From the NCBI RefSeq assembly GCF_018873765.1, contig NC_057920.1, positions 8,755,307-8,819,306 on the forward strand: a stretch of DNA of 64,000 nt, in the 5' to 3' direction. Every line of letters starts with the position of its first letter. Positions within the stretch are counted from its first letter, which is position 1. A program made the translations under genes and the position numbers. This document shows positions 24,004 through 45,019 of the stretch, piece by piece. Source of the stretch: Telopea speciosissima (lineage: Eukaryota > Streptophyta > Magnoliopsida > Proteales > Proteaceae). Under the pieces are notes generated by a model. The model ran no database searches and had not been told where the DNA came from. It worked only from the letters and a program-made list of their open reading frames with translations.

Positions 24004-24273
24004 ATACCAACACTCCCCCCCCCCCCACATTCAGTATTTTATTTATGGGAAAAAGAATACTACCTAGTCGCGTGGCCTATGTGGCTCCTATGGCTAAACA
24101 CAAAAGCATGCAAAAGTACTGTGTTGCCCCCATGGAAAGGTGGAAATCCTACACAGGGCAAAATTTGTCTATCGCTCCCATTGGCCAGCGCATGTGCAGG
24201 CTCTAGAAGCCCAGGCATCGATCTCTTTCCCTTTCTTTATTTCTCTTTAAAATAAAACAAGTAAAAAAATCAA

Positions 24274-24423
24274 GGGCTGATGTTCTCTGTGCCGCAGTAC
24301 GTGCAGGCTGCCGCCCAGACACATGGGATGGAAATTTCTATCATTCAAGGGGCAAGGTAGTCATTTCACCCACCACAATGTGTCTGGTGCAACCTGCGCC
24401 CCCAGCACGGAGAATATTTGGCC
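24274..24423. mobile_element. Short palindromic MITE, 150 bp
   Basis: Inverted ends around TGTTCTCTGTGCCGCAG and GCACGGAGAATATTTGGCC, with inner pair CAGACACATGGG / CAATGTGTCTGG. Flanked by a perfect direct repeat AAAAATCAA (24265-24273 and 24424-24432). A relative lies at 48137-48272. Confidence 0.65.
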
Positions 24424-25759
24424 AAAAATCAAATGTCTGTCTCAAAAAAAAATCAAAAGTCTCTGAGCATCGTGTATGCTGTAGGCTCAAAAACACTTTT
24501 CCAGAAAAAAAAAAAAGGCATCTAATTGACAGGCTTTCACGGATCCAGTAAAAAACAATCAGTTTTGGCACTACTTATTTTTTCAAAAAATATATGCAAA
24601 AGTTTTCAGGCACCTGCATTTAATGCAGTCAAATTGGAATAAATGCCAATCTAAAATGATATAAAAACCCTCACACTCCTCATTTGATGGAGTTGTTGGG
24701 AGAATCTCCCATGTATGAATACCTTCCCCAAAAATACATCTCTTCATGAAAATACATTAGCACAACTAGACAATGTTTTCACAATTTATTCCTTAAAGAA
24801 TTTAATGTTACCAGCTGCTGAAAATATTGGAGAAAGGATAGTTCTCCAAAACACACCATTACACCTCAAGTCTTCAATCTAAAATAAGTATCGAAAATAT
24901 GGAACCTTAAATTGCCACTACAAGAACTCCTATAAACAATAAAATGTCATTAAAATGCTTGATTGGGAATGGGATTGTTGGGTTGAGAGAAAAGCACATG
25001 ACATCCATAGCATCTGTTATGTTACAATTGCATACCGAAATGACTATTCCTTGCCTATAAAATGCTTGATTGGGAATGTAGTAATAATGACCATTAAGAG
25101 AGAGGAGGAAAGCCCCCACATGGCATTACATGAACCACTAAATTAGACATGTAACATAAACAGTGAGAATGCCAAATCAGTCTTACCCACATGTCAGAAA
25201 AACGAGGGGGTAGGGAGGAGGAGGTGGGGTCCACTCCCCCTATTAGAGGAATTGGAAGTGTTCCAATTCCTTCAACTCCTCACATGGGGCGGAAATAACC
25301 ATTCTATCCTCTACCCGAAAACACTGCCCAAGGTGGGGTCCACTCCCCCCCTATTAGAGGAATTGGAGGTGCCTACAAATTGGAGGTGATACTTATTCAA
25401 GAATGAATGCCCAAAACATAGAGTGTAGAAACGCTTTTTCCCATTCAAATTTCCTATTTTTTGGCTGGTGAAAGTCTTCTTCACCATCACATTACAAAAA
25501 TTCGCTTTGGCAATATTAGTTTTTCAATTCACCTCCTCAATGTGTCTTATCTGTTTCTTGTGTGATTTGTGTACGCAAGTATGTGCATGTCCCTGCACAA
25601 GTGTGAATTCAAATTTTCTGTTTTTAGGGTGGTCAGTCTTCCCTGTCACATTACAGAAGTTAAACCTTTCCTAATTCACCATTTCTCCTGTGTTTTGTTT
25701 TTTTGAGAGAGTAATCCCTATGAAAGTCATGATAATTGATAAATCAACTTTAAAAAATA
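24424..25759. other. Intergenic with MITE-like direct and inverted segments
   Basis: AT-rich. About 25205-25395 repeats GGTGGGGTCCACTCCCCCTA and ATTAGAGGAATTGGA twice, words shared with the inverted-repeat segments at about 49690-49880 and 51395-51564, so a further small transposon family is present. I see no gene. Confidence 0.45.
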
Positions 25760-27760
25760 GGGAAAATTTCACAGACACCCCTGTAAGTATTTAATATGTC
25801 ACGGCCATACCACACTAGGTCAAAATATCACAGACTACTCTCATTTTATGATTATATTTCAACTTAGTCCACTATGGAGTTAAGTCTCTGTTAACTCTTT
25901 TATAATGATGAAATTAACCTATTATGAACTTCCTATAATGCCCTTAAGGACTAAAACCCCGAATTTCCCCAAAAAAAAGAATTGTTTATTATGGCCTACA
26001 TCTATCCATCACCGGCGGCATCCAACACTGGAAAGCTTCACCGGCGACCAAATTGGGTTTCGGCTCCATCATGTTCATGTCAGAAACAGATTCAGATCTT
26101 CTCGAGCTTCTCAGCCTCGAACTCGACATCATCCTCGAGGAGCTTTAGCCAAGAACTTGTAAATGAAAAAAACTCATTCTCAAATCCTTCTTGCTGTTTA
26201 TCGATCTCTCGATCTAGGGTTAGGATTTGGTTTTTTTTTTTTACCAGATTTCTATGGAGCCTTCGTCTGCAACCAAGGTTGTTTGTATTTGTTCCTTCTA
26301 TCTTGATCTGTTATGAGTTTAGCTTATTCCTCTCTTTCCTTTCTCAATGAGCAATATGTTAATTGTTTGACCGGAAATCATTTAATACCCACATCCATAC
26401 GCTACAAACTGGGAAATTGAATGAAAACCAGCTCGTTATAAGATTACAAGAGATTACTCTTTTCCTACCCTCTTTTTTGTTCTTTTCTGAATTAATATAG
26501 AGAGACAGAAACAGAGGAAAAAAGTAATATCAAAAGCTGGCTATGCAACCCTAATAAAATTTTATTTTTATGACAATTATGCCAAGCCTCAGTGATAATT
26601 CACAAGCTTTGTGGGATTCCTCTTTTTAGAAAATCTAACATTTATCCATATAACCCATCTTAGTATCATATCAAGACAAAATTTTGCCTTTATCCTCTTA
26701 TCAGAAAATGACCCCTTCCAAACACTCCATCGCTGTTCTCCAAACCAAATAAATACACACAATCGCACTCAGAGAAGCAAATTTTCACATCTATCAATAC
26801 TGACAAAAACAACAAACTCCAACCCTATTTTATTCTTACTCTACCACAATTCAGAAGTAAAGGGAAGAAAACTGGAGAAAAAAGAAAGCAAACATACTGT
26901 TTAAGAGAGGAGACAACATCTTCAACTTCGTCTTGAGAAGGAACGGCACCAAAAACATAATAATTATCAAAAACCATGTTTGCTCCGTCTTGGTCGTCGT
27001 CTCCATTCACAGATTCCCATTCCCATTCCTCACTATCAAAGAAATATGAAGAAGCACAAGAAGCCCAGTTGGATACGGTAGAAGAAGTTTCCGACACGGG
27101 AATGTTGAGTGAAGTAGAAGTAGAAGAAGACGAAGAGGAGGATAGAGAGAGGATGTGAGAGGTAGGCTTATTCGTGTGGGTGGAGGAGATAAATTTGGAG
27201 AGAGTATCTTGAATTCCTCCAACCCTAGAACGAATTGCAGTCCTAATCATACCCCTTCCACCCATTCCTCCACCACCAAATGGTCTCTTCATTCTCTTTC
27301 TCCTCTTTTATCTGTAATTTTTTCTATCTCCTCTGTTGCACACAATCCTCTGTCCCTCTCAAATCTAAATCCGAACAGTTTGTGTTGAGGTAGGGTTTCG
27401 TAACAGTCTCAACTTCCCTTCCCCACCATATCTACTAACTTAACTTGTATCTATATTCCTCTGCAAAAGTCTGAATAATAGATTGGATTAGAAAAATGGA
27501 AGGCATATGGGTTTGGGATGGAATCAACGTCGCTGAGGAAGCTGAGGAAAGCCACTGGTAATGGTCGCCGAAGCCGGAGCAGGTGACGGTAAGAGTATGG
27601 AAGAAGAGGGAAGAAGATGAAATGACAGTATTTTTATTTAACCAATTAAGAGGTGAAATGGATATTTCACTTTTGGGTACTAATAAACGTCAGGGGAAAG
27701 ATTATCATTTTGATCAAGTTTGGCAAGTCCGTGACATATTGAATACTGTAAAATTTTCCC
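25760..27760. mobile_element. Pack-MULE, 2001 bp, carrying a plant gene exon
   Basis: The left end starts GGGAAAATTTCACAGACACC and the right end, reversed, starts GGGAAAATTTTACAGTATTC; both continue into AATATGTCACGG. A perfect 9-bp TSD, TAAAAAATA (25751-25759 and 27761-27769), marks Mutator transposition. No transposase is present. The right half contains an exon-like ORF (26898-27292, minus). The left part (about 25980-26160, +) has a GC-richer, gene-like stretch I do not recognise. The right end is 514 bp from the DDM1 stop codon. Confidence 0.85.
26898..27292 (-). pseudogene. Captured first exon of an uncharacterised plant gene
   Basis: From ATG at 27292 a 131-codon exon runs to a donor CA|GTATGT at 26898/26897. 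It begins MKRPFGGGGMGGRGMIRTAI, has a Ser-rich middle (LSLSSSSSSSTSTS), and then acidic FFDSEEWEWESVNGDDDQDG and VFGAVPSQDEVEDVVSSLK. The layout resembles a conserved but unnamed plant family with a basic N-terminus, an acidic centre and a xxVPSxxEVxxAVxxL motif before the first intron; I recall no symbol. No downstream exon is found between here and the element's left end. I therefore read it as a gene fragment mobilised by the Pack-MULE. It may still be transcribed, since its upstream region was captured too. Confidence 0.6.
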
Positions 27761-27769
27761 TAAAAAATA

Positions 27770-28274
27770 TTTTTATCAAAAAACAATCAACTTTAAAAAA
27801 TATATTGGAAAATAATAAATGTTCAGATGATATGGCAAACAATAATATCAGAGAAAACCAAATGAAAACTATAATAAACGCATTCACTAGATGATCGAAT
27901 GTTGAAAGCTTTAGACATCATTAACTGTATGTAACAATATTAACCGACTCTATATTGAGCTGATGACATTTCAAATAGCTATTCTATATCAATTGGATTT
28001 TACAACCTCCCCAACCTAACCTGAAAAATAAAAGCCCCACAAAAAGTTCCATCTGTAATTCAATCTTCCACAAAATTTACAAAACCTGAAAAGGAACACA
28101 TGGGTAAGCCTTTTTCCCCCTTTTCCCGTTCAAAACAAAACTACTGGAGGATACTAAAAGTTCTGAGGGTCGACCAAAACTGCACCTGCATATCCCCAAT
28201 TCCTTGAAATCCTTCACATGGACGCAGACGCATAACCTCCCCCCCCCCCCCCACCACCAAAAACAAATCCCGTG
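27770..28274 (-). other. DDM1 3' flank
   Basis: AT-rich sequence including the probable DDM1 3' UTR. A homopolymer run of about 14 C lies near 28240. No gene. Confidence 0.5.
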
Positions 28275-38184
<9,910 letters not shown>

Positions 38185-38208
38185 TTCTCACGAAGCCTAA
38201 AAGGAACC

Positions 38209-38456
38209 CTGAAATTTAAAACAATCAATCGACACTCAAACAACAAATAAGAAATGAGGTAAGATGAAAATCATGAAACCAGGTGAACAGAAAAAAAAAA
38301 AAAAAAAAAAACCTCTGAGCAACCTTAGGGTTTTGAAGTCTCCATTCCGGCAAGCTCAAACGTGAGAGACCGAGAGAGTGGAAAGGAGACTCAATCGATG
38401 TTCTTTTCACATAAGATTGTACAAAAAAGTAACTGAAGAGTTGCAGAAATAGATAC
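38209..38456 (-). other. Probable 5' UTR intron of DDM1
   Basis: Upstream of the ATG, a donor CACAG|GTATCT (38457/38456) and an acceptor with a T-rich tract ending TTTCAG (38209) delimit a 248-bp intron, placing a short non-coding first exon near 38457-38550. This is inferred from splice consensus only. Confidence 0.5.
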
Positions 38457-38550
38457 CTGTGTCACCAGAAGCTCGACGATCCGCCGAAATAGTGAGAGAG
38501 AACACTAGGAAGAGTCTGAACAGGGCAAAAATGGACCCTCAGGCCTCAGC

Positions 38551-40595
38551 GATGTTGAAGGAGGGAAGTGACTAGTGTGACAGGAGTGAGGACTGATTTG
38601 AGCGATTAGTGGCCTAGTACAGTGGCTCTTTTGGGCGGGAAAATTAAGTCTTCCTTATTAAAGGCAGTTGGGAAAGGTTTAATGCTTTCAAAAAATTGGA
38701 GTATGGTCGCGTGTCTATATACTGGCGAGTGTTTGAACGTTGGATAGGAATCTTCTTGCAATGATCTGTAATACAAAGTCAATGGCCATCTGATCTAACG
38801 GTTTAAATTCCAGAAACAACAATAGACAAGTAGCTCTTAAGTCACACACTATTCTTTCCGAAAACTATAAAGTTTCTTTTAAGCGGAAAAATCTCTTTCT
38901 GTTGGAGTTATGGCGATAATAATAAAGAATTCTCGGGATAATGACAAATATTGGGCTATCCAATCATGTCATGCACTCATGCCACCTGTATCAAGCGTGC
39001 GGTCAACGAGACTGAAATCTGGGGTACAAGTGGGGCCAGCCACTGAGGAACTCAGGCTCAAGTGCTCAACTTTGGAGTTTTGTAAATCGTAGGGCTAGGA
39101 AAGGACTGGGGCTAAGCCCAGATATCAAAGTTCACCGGTTCCCCAACCCAGCCCGGCTGTAGTTGTACCGTTATCTGAAATGTTTGATTTAAAATTAGGC
39201 TACACTTGTTTGGACACATAAGATGGGGAAATATAAATTATAATTTATAAGCAGAAAAACAATATATTTTTTTAATGTTTATTTTAATGTAATGCAAAAA
39301 AAAAAAAAAAGAAGGGATTGTCTAAAGAATGACACCATTATAGGTGTGTTTATAACTTAACATCCGCCTTTGTGTAACTTCTGTCTTATTCCATAGATTT
39401 ATTTGAATCAATGGTAAGCAAGGGTTTTCAAAAATAATTTAAAAGTGATTTTTCATTATGTCATTATAAAAGTTGTTATTGTCTTGCATATTTTTCGTGT
39501 TCACATATGAAATGACAGGATTTACCCTTATTAAAGAAAAAAATAAGTATATTTATGCTAAAAAGCAAAAGAGTTAGGCTAAGATAAACACTGGCAAGAT
39601 TGGGCTTGGGTCGAGGATTTGTTAGGCCCTGGCAGGACTGGGCTAGGCTTGGACAGACTTTAAGACCCCTAGAGTTGGGATGGGGTTTGAAGATGTTCGG
39701 TTCAACCTGACTCATTGACACCCCTAGTCTACAACAAATACATAAAGGATATTCTTCTATCAGGTCATCATTTTGGAATGCTTTTACACCTACTTGTTGT
39801 AAAATGAGATCAAAATGTGCAACTAATATGATGATGAATCGCAAGGAATATTTTTTTAAAATATTTTTTCTGACTATTGTGAATCACCTTAAACCTATTT
39901 GTTCATTTATGATGAGCTCGTTTTGAACAATATGTTCACTTGTGGGATTTTATCTTCTCATACAAACATAAAATTAGGATCTTGCCTATTCATTAATGAA
40001 ACACCAACAAAGAGGAGGTATTGCATACTATTCACCATCGTATTTTGAGAGCAAATACCTTAACTTCTACCGTTCACGATGCTATTTTAGAAACAACACC
40101 AACGGATCTCCAATTTCTCCCTTGTTGTCACCACTTAATACACTTCACTCAATGGGACTAACAAGTGACGGTCTGATGGAGGGAAGACCAGAGTCTTATA
40201 AATAACATTAGGCCTTCCTCCCGTTAAGTTAGGCAACATAATTGATAGGATTACATTATCGTATTTACAGTATCTAAAATAGAATATGCTATAATTGAAT
40301 CCAAACAACATGGCAGAATCAAATCAAATCTTATGAGTTATTTTGAAGGTATTGGTCATGTGGGACACCCAAATAGATAGGAAATCTTTACATGGACGCT
40401 CATTCTTTGTATTCTTCGTTTTATAGGTTTTGTCATACTCCATCATATATTATCACTTAATAAACAAGCTATGATAAATAACTAATGTTATTTTAATGGT
40501 TTACTTACACTATGTCTACGCGTTCATTAAAATATTCAAAGATAGTATGTTTATTCAATAGAATTGATGTCATTTTTAATGGTTTATTAAAAAAA
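38551..40595. other. Intergenic upstream of DDM1
   Basis: DDM1 promoter side followed by AT-rich DNA. About 39560-39726 ends TTGACACCCCTA and contains GGGCTTGGGTCG-type repeats, matching one end of the hAT MITE family at 47756, but I find no left end or TSD. No gene is recognised. Confidence 0.45.
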
Positions 40596-41119
40596 GGGTA
40601 ATTTCCACATACCACCCCTGAGGTTTGACGAAAGGATATTTTTACCCCCCAGTTTTGAAAAATTCTGCGTACCCCCCTAAGGTTTGTAAACGGTAACAAA
40701 TAAGCCCATTCCATCAGTTCATGACTAACACCATTAAAAATGTAAGGTGAAATGACAAAATTGCCCTTGCAAGACAAAAAAAAAAAACTTGCAACTCATC
40801 TTCTTCAATCATCTTCCCCAAATCGATTGGGGAAGATGGGTTGCAGGTTTTACGCAGAAACCAATTCCAATCTCTTCACTTCTCCTCAAAATCGAATTTT
40901 ATGGAAATCTTGCAGTCTCCGTTAATTCTAGGGCAATATCAATATCGATTTTAACTGTGGACATACTCTGTTCAACGTCCTTTCCAATTCTGTCGTTTTT
41001 CGTATCTTCAATAACTGGGTTATAAATTGCACAGGTCTTGAAAGAAGAATCAAAGACGAAGCCCAAGCCATTGCCACTGAAGAAACCATGGATTTGCAAA
41101 AGAGCTTCGCAATGCCCTT

Positions 41120-41235
41120 GTAAAATCGCTTGGACTGAATCATCTTCTGGAATACCTTCTGGCCACATAGGAACCACAACATACCCAACAAATCTTTCAC
41201 CTACTTCAATCTTACTTACAATCTTTAATGAGATG
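41120..41235 (-). pseudogene. Phospholipase D fragment captured in the Pack-MULE
   Basis: The minus strand reads [20 protein letters not shown], then [17 protein letters not shown]. This is the block between the two HKD motifs of plant phospholipase D (consensus ALKI..KI..GERF..Y.V.PMWPEG.P....VQ.IL). Neither HKD catalytic motif is present, and the following sequence departs from PLD, so it cannot be functional. About 55 bp separate it from the stop of the UXS1 piece. Confidence 0.8.
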
Positions 41236-41293
41236 CAAAACACCAATATCTTCAACCTTGATATCATGATCTGCCTTCCAAGAGCCAGATCAT

Positions 41294-43000
41294 CTAATTC
41301 GGAAACGGATACGCAACTTGCTCGTGATTGGTAACGCTAGCAGGAAACTCTCTGAGGATGGCAGCGTGTGTGGTGTCAAAAGGGCCAAGCCTCAATAAGG
41401 TGGGCTGGAGGATGAAGAAGGTGGAGGCGATCAGAATGCCTACAAGAATGAAGAGGAGACGATGTTCTTTGAAGAGGTAATTGATAGATATAGGTAATGA
41501 CCTAGGGTGTTTTAGGGCTTTGAGAGAATAAGGATCTGTGTGGGATGATGTTGTTGGGATCACAGTCCGAAATCTCGCGAGATCTCGCCGAGATTCTCGG
41601 TTTATCAATTTCCCGAGTCGAGATGGCCTACGAAACTTAAAATGTCAATATCTCTCCAAGATCTCGGTTTAACATAGGAAAATGCCCATCTAGGTCCTTT
41701 ATATGAGTGCCAGATCTCGAGATCCCTCGAGATCTTGCTGAAAATTCTTGGTATACAGACACATGTCTATGCCAGGAACCAAGACAGAGAAGACAGACAC
41801 TTATTTATGCCTATTTGTATTTCATTTACTTAAGATATTATTTATAAATTTGCAAATACCCCTCCCATTTGAATCCAATAAAAATAGTTAAAAAATCAAA
41901 TTCCAAAAGGAAAAAAAATCAACCCTCCAGTTCAAGAACAAAAACTGGATTTTCGGCGATAGGTGTAATTTTCAACTTTCTAATGCTGGGGTTTTTCTCA
42001 AATCTAAAAATTCCATAAATCTTATTATGGTAAAACATTGCTAAAAACCAAAAGTGCGGTAAAATATTCATTTATTTTGATGTCCAAAAAATTATTTTCA
42101 TTTAGAGCGATTTTGACAGCATTTGCGCACACCGAATCAAGTTTGACCGGTTCATAACTCTTTCAATATAAATCAGATTTTAGCAATCTTAGACTTGTTG
42201 GAAAGCTATGTTTTGAAAGCTTTCTAACAAGTCCAAGATTGCTTAAATCTGATTTATATTGAATGAGTTATTTACCGGCCAAACTTAATTCGGTGAGCAC
42301 GAATGCTGTGAAAATCGTTATGAATGAAAATATATTTTTGGACATCAAAACAAATGAATATTTTACCGCATTTTTTGTTTTTAGCAATGTTTTACCATAT
42401 TAAGATTTATAGAATTTTTAGATTTGAAAAAAATATCAGCATTAAAAAGTTGAAAATTGCACCAACCACCGAAAACCCAGTTTTTGTTTTTGAACTGGGG
42501 GGTTGACTTTTTTTCCTTATGGAATTTGATTTTTTAACTATTTTTATTGGATTCAAATAGGGGGTATTTGATTATTTATGAATAATATCTTAAGTAAATG
42601 AAATACAAATACAAAAGCATTTACTTAAATGATATTAGGCATAAATAAGACTGTTTGTCCTGTGTCTGTCCAGGTTTATAGAATAAGTAAGTGTCTGTCC
42701 TGCTTTCTCACTAATTGAAACTCCTATTTGGACTTTGTTTTTGCAAAATCTAATAATGTCATTGTGTTTAAATGGCCTAAAATAGGTTGTATACCGATTT
42801 TCAGACCCAAAAGAGGTCTAAAACCCACCGAGATGGGCTTCCGAGTCGGGGAAAAAAAATGCACAAACTCGCCGAGATCTCAGCCCAACTCGGTTTTTTG
42901 CTGGGGTGAGATGGCTCCGAGACCCGAGTTTTCGAACCTTGGTTGGGATCTCTTCATCTTGTCTGTGGTTCACGCTTGATTGCTTGTGGAGCTGTTTCAT
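41294..43000 (-). pseudogene. UDP-xylose synthase (UXS1-type) N-terminal exon, split by a transposon
   Basis: The minus-strand ATG at 43000 starts MKQLHKQSSVNHRQDEEIPT. At 42950-42942 (a TSD copy) the frame enters the foldback element and resumes at 41561-41552 with SSHTDPYSLKALKHPRSLP, the membrane anchor LLFILVGILIASTFFILQP, and a stop at 41294-41296. This is the cytosolic tail, type II anchor and stem of Golgi UXS1 (UDP-glucuronate decarboxylase). The catalytic NAD-binding TGGAGFVGSH domain is missing. Removing the insert plus one TSD leaves the codons GAG ATC CCA ACA in phase, so the ORF was intact when hit. Upstream (to about 43260, minus) a donor-like CCCAG|GTAAGA suggests part of the 5' leader was captured too. 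Confidence 0.82.
41562..42941. mobile_element. Foldback element, 1380 bp, with a giant internal palindrome
   Basis: Flanked by a perfect 9-bp TSD, GTTGGGATC (41553-41561 and 42942-42950). Outer ends are inverted (CCGAAATCTCG against TTCGAAAACTCG) and are rich in GAGATCTCG words. The interior is a near-perfect palindrome: arms about 41799-42207 and 42218-42648 around a 10-nt loop at 42208-42217. No protein is encoded. The TSD length suggests Mutator-type mobilisation. Confidence 0.85.
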
Positions 43001-43676
43001 GTTTCGGTTCTTCTGCTGCTTTAAACAACAAGATTTCTATGTTTTGCTCAGTTAGTTGCCCTTTTGTGTTTTCTTTTTGGGTTCCCTTTCAGGTTGAAGG
43101 ATTAGGAAATGAGTAATATGATGCAATGGATTCCAGAATTCAAGAAAGAAAAGAAATCAAATCAAATCAAATGAGAAGCTAATTGTAATTTCTTTCTCTT
43201 TCACTTTCCTTGTGCTTTTCTCTTACCTGGGAAGGAACAGATCTTTAGGAGGAGAACTGGAAAATAGTCGTTTCTTCTACGATGTCGAAGAATTCTGAGA
43301 GTCTGATTAAATTGAAAAGTTTGGAATCATCTGATTTGATTTGGGTTCATGAGAACAAGCAGAGAGTATCAGCTTTGTGTTCTTGAAAAGCAGTCAGAAC
43401 TTAGAAGTTAGAAAGCTTGAGAGAGAGATAGATAGAGGGCATGATACCTGCAACTCATCTTCATGAGTTGTAGGCTTTTTTTATTGGGTCCTACAAGGGC
43501 AATTTTGTCATTTTACCTTATAGTTTTAACGGTGTTAGTCATGAACTGACGGAATGGGCTTATTTGTTACTGTTTGCAAACCTCAGGGAGGTACGTAGAA
43601 TTTTCCAAAACTGGGGAGTAAAAATATCCTTTCGTCAAACCTCAGGGGTGGTATGTGTAAATTACCCTTAAAAAAT

Positions 43677-45010
43677 TTCGACACATTTCTTATTGGTTTT
43701 GATTCAAAACCGATTTCGAACCGAAAAAGCCATGTTAAGTGAAAATCGAACTCAAATCAGAACCAAACCGCACATAAATTGTACTACTCCTCATTGGTTT
43801 GGTTTCAAATTCCTCCAATCTCACATCGAAACCGATAAAACCTAACCAAAATTGGTCCCAATTGACCTCGAACACAGCTTATGACTGCAAAGGCTTATGG
43901 GTTGCATGGCCTACTTGCGGGTCGTGTAGCCTTACTATTGACCGACTACTACTGGTTTCACTGTTGGCCGACTATTGCTGGCTTCACTATTGGCCTATCG
44001 ACTTTCCCATACACAGGTGCTTGTGCATGGGTTGGTTGGTCAGCCCCCTTGCGTGCATGCATGTTGCTGCATCCATGTGTGTGGTTGCGTGCATGCATTG
44101 CTTACAACATATGGTTGTACCCATATTTGACAAAACCATAATGTGGGCAACAAGTTAGGATTCTACACTGATACCAAATGAAAGTCGAAGTCCTAGTAAC
44201 AACTAAAACCATAATGGAATTGGGAACATACTTCTTTAGGATCGACATCCCCTTGTGTTTTTGTCCAACGATAGTTTGTCATAATTGACGACGACGACAA
44301 CGACAACAATGAGTATGGTACTTTTGGTTCCATGTTACCCCAAACACAGAGAGGAATGAATACCATTGCACGCCACTAGAACCAAGGACCAACTCCAAAA
44401 CCTAATGCATCTATCTTGTAATCACCTCCTATCGAGGTGGGTACTAAACTACCACTCAATTGCTATTTGCAGTTGATGCTAATGTAGCAATGTAGGCCAC
44501 ATCATCGCTTATATCATAACCATGCATGGAAGCTAGATCTAGTGTTTTTTAGTTGTTTTGTTATGAAAAATTGGAAAGATATGCTCATTGCCGAACATTT
44601 TGAAATGTGTGATCAATTGCATATTCAAGTAAAAAAGAAAAAAAACTGGTCACCACATAGAATTAAAACAAAGAAAAAAGAAAGGATAAAGAATTTTATG
44701 AAGTTTCCTTTACTCACATCATTGCCATCAAATACAAAAATCGATATCACTAACCAAGTAAAATGTAAACTTTTCTATATTAGATTAATCTTGCTATAAC
44801 CAAGCATGATTACAATAAGTTGTTACCATCTTACGTGGCACACTAAAAAACAAAAAAAAAATTTCGCATAATAAGACAATACACTATTATGAGATTGATG
44901 TTGTAACGAAACACCCCATATTATTGTATTACACAAAAGTCATTTCATGACTATATTGCAGTTGAAGTAACAATTATGCGTGTATACGATCGTGTACAAA
45001 CTTTTAGTTA
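43677..45010. other. Spacer between the two Pack-MULEs
   Basis: AT-rich with TTCGAACCGAA-type degenerate repeats (43690-43870), like other MITE debris here, and a GCATGCATG-rich patch near 44055-44100. Small ORFs have no motif. Confidence 0.4.
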
Positions 45011-45019
45011 AAAAAATAG

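Larger units (their letters stand above)
40596..43667. mobile_element. Pack-MULE, 3.07 kb, with UXS1 and PLD fragments
   Basis: About 190-bp terminal inverted repeats begin GGGTAATTTCCACATACCAC on the left and GGGTAATTTACACATACCAC at the right end read in reverse. Flanks TTAAAAAAA (40587-40595) and TTAAAAAAT (43668-43676) are a 9-bp TSD with one mismatch. The element shares its terminal repeats and the subterminal AACTCATCTTC..CCAAATCGATTGGGG motif with the element at 45020. It has no transposase. The interior contains two host-gene fragments, both on the minus strand, and a nested foldback element. Confidence 0.85.

Noticed and set aside
25468..25674. Cys-rich short ORF (CLICFLCDLCTQVCACPC)
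   Set aside because: Tempting as a secreted Cys-rich peptide, but there is no promoter or splice context and the Cys come from TGT/TGC simple sequence; not supportable.
43799..44158. Cys/Trp-rich ORF
   Set aside because: Derived from GCATGCATG and TTGGCCGAC repeats in MITE-like debris; no family resemblance.
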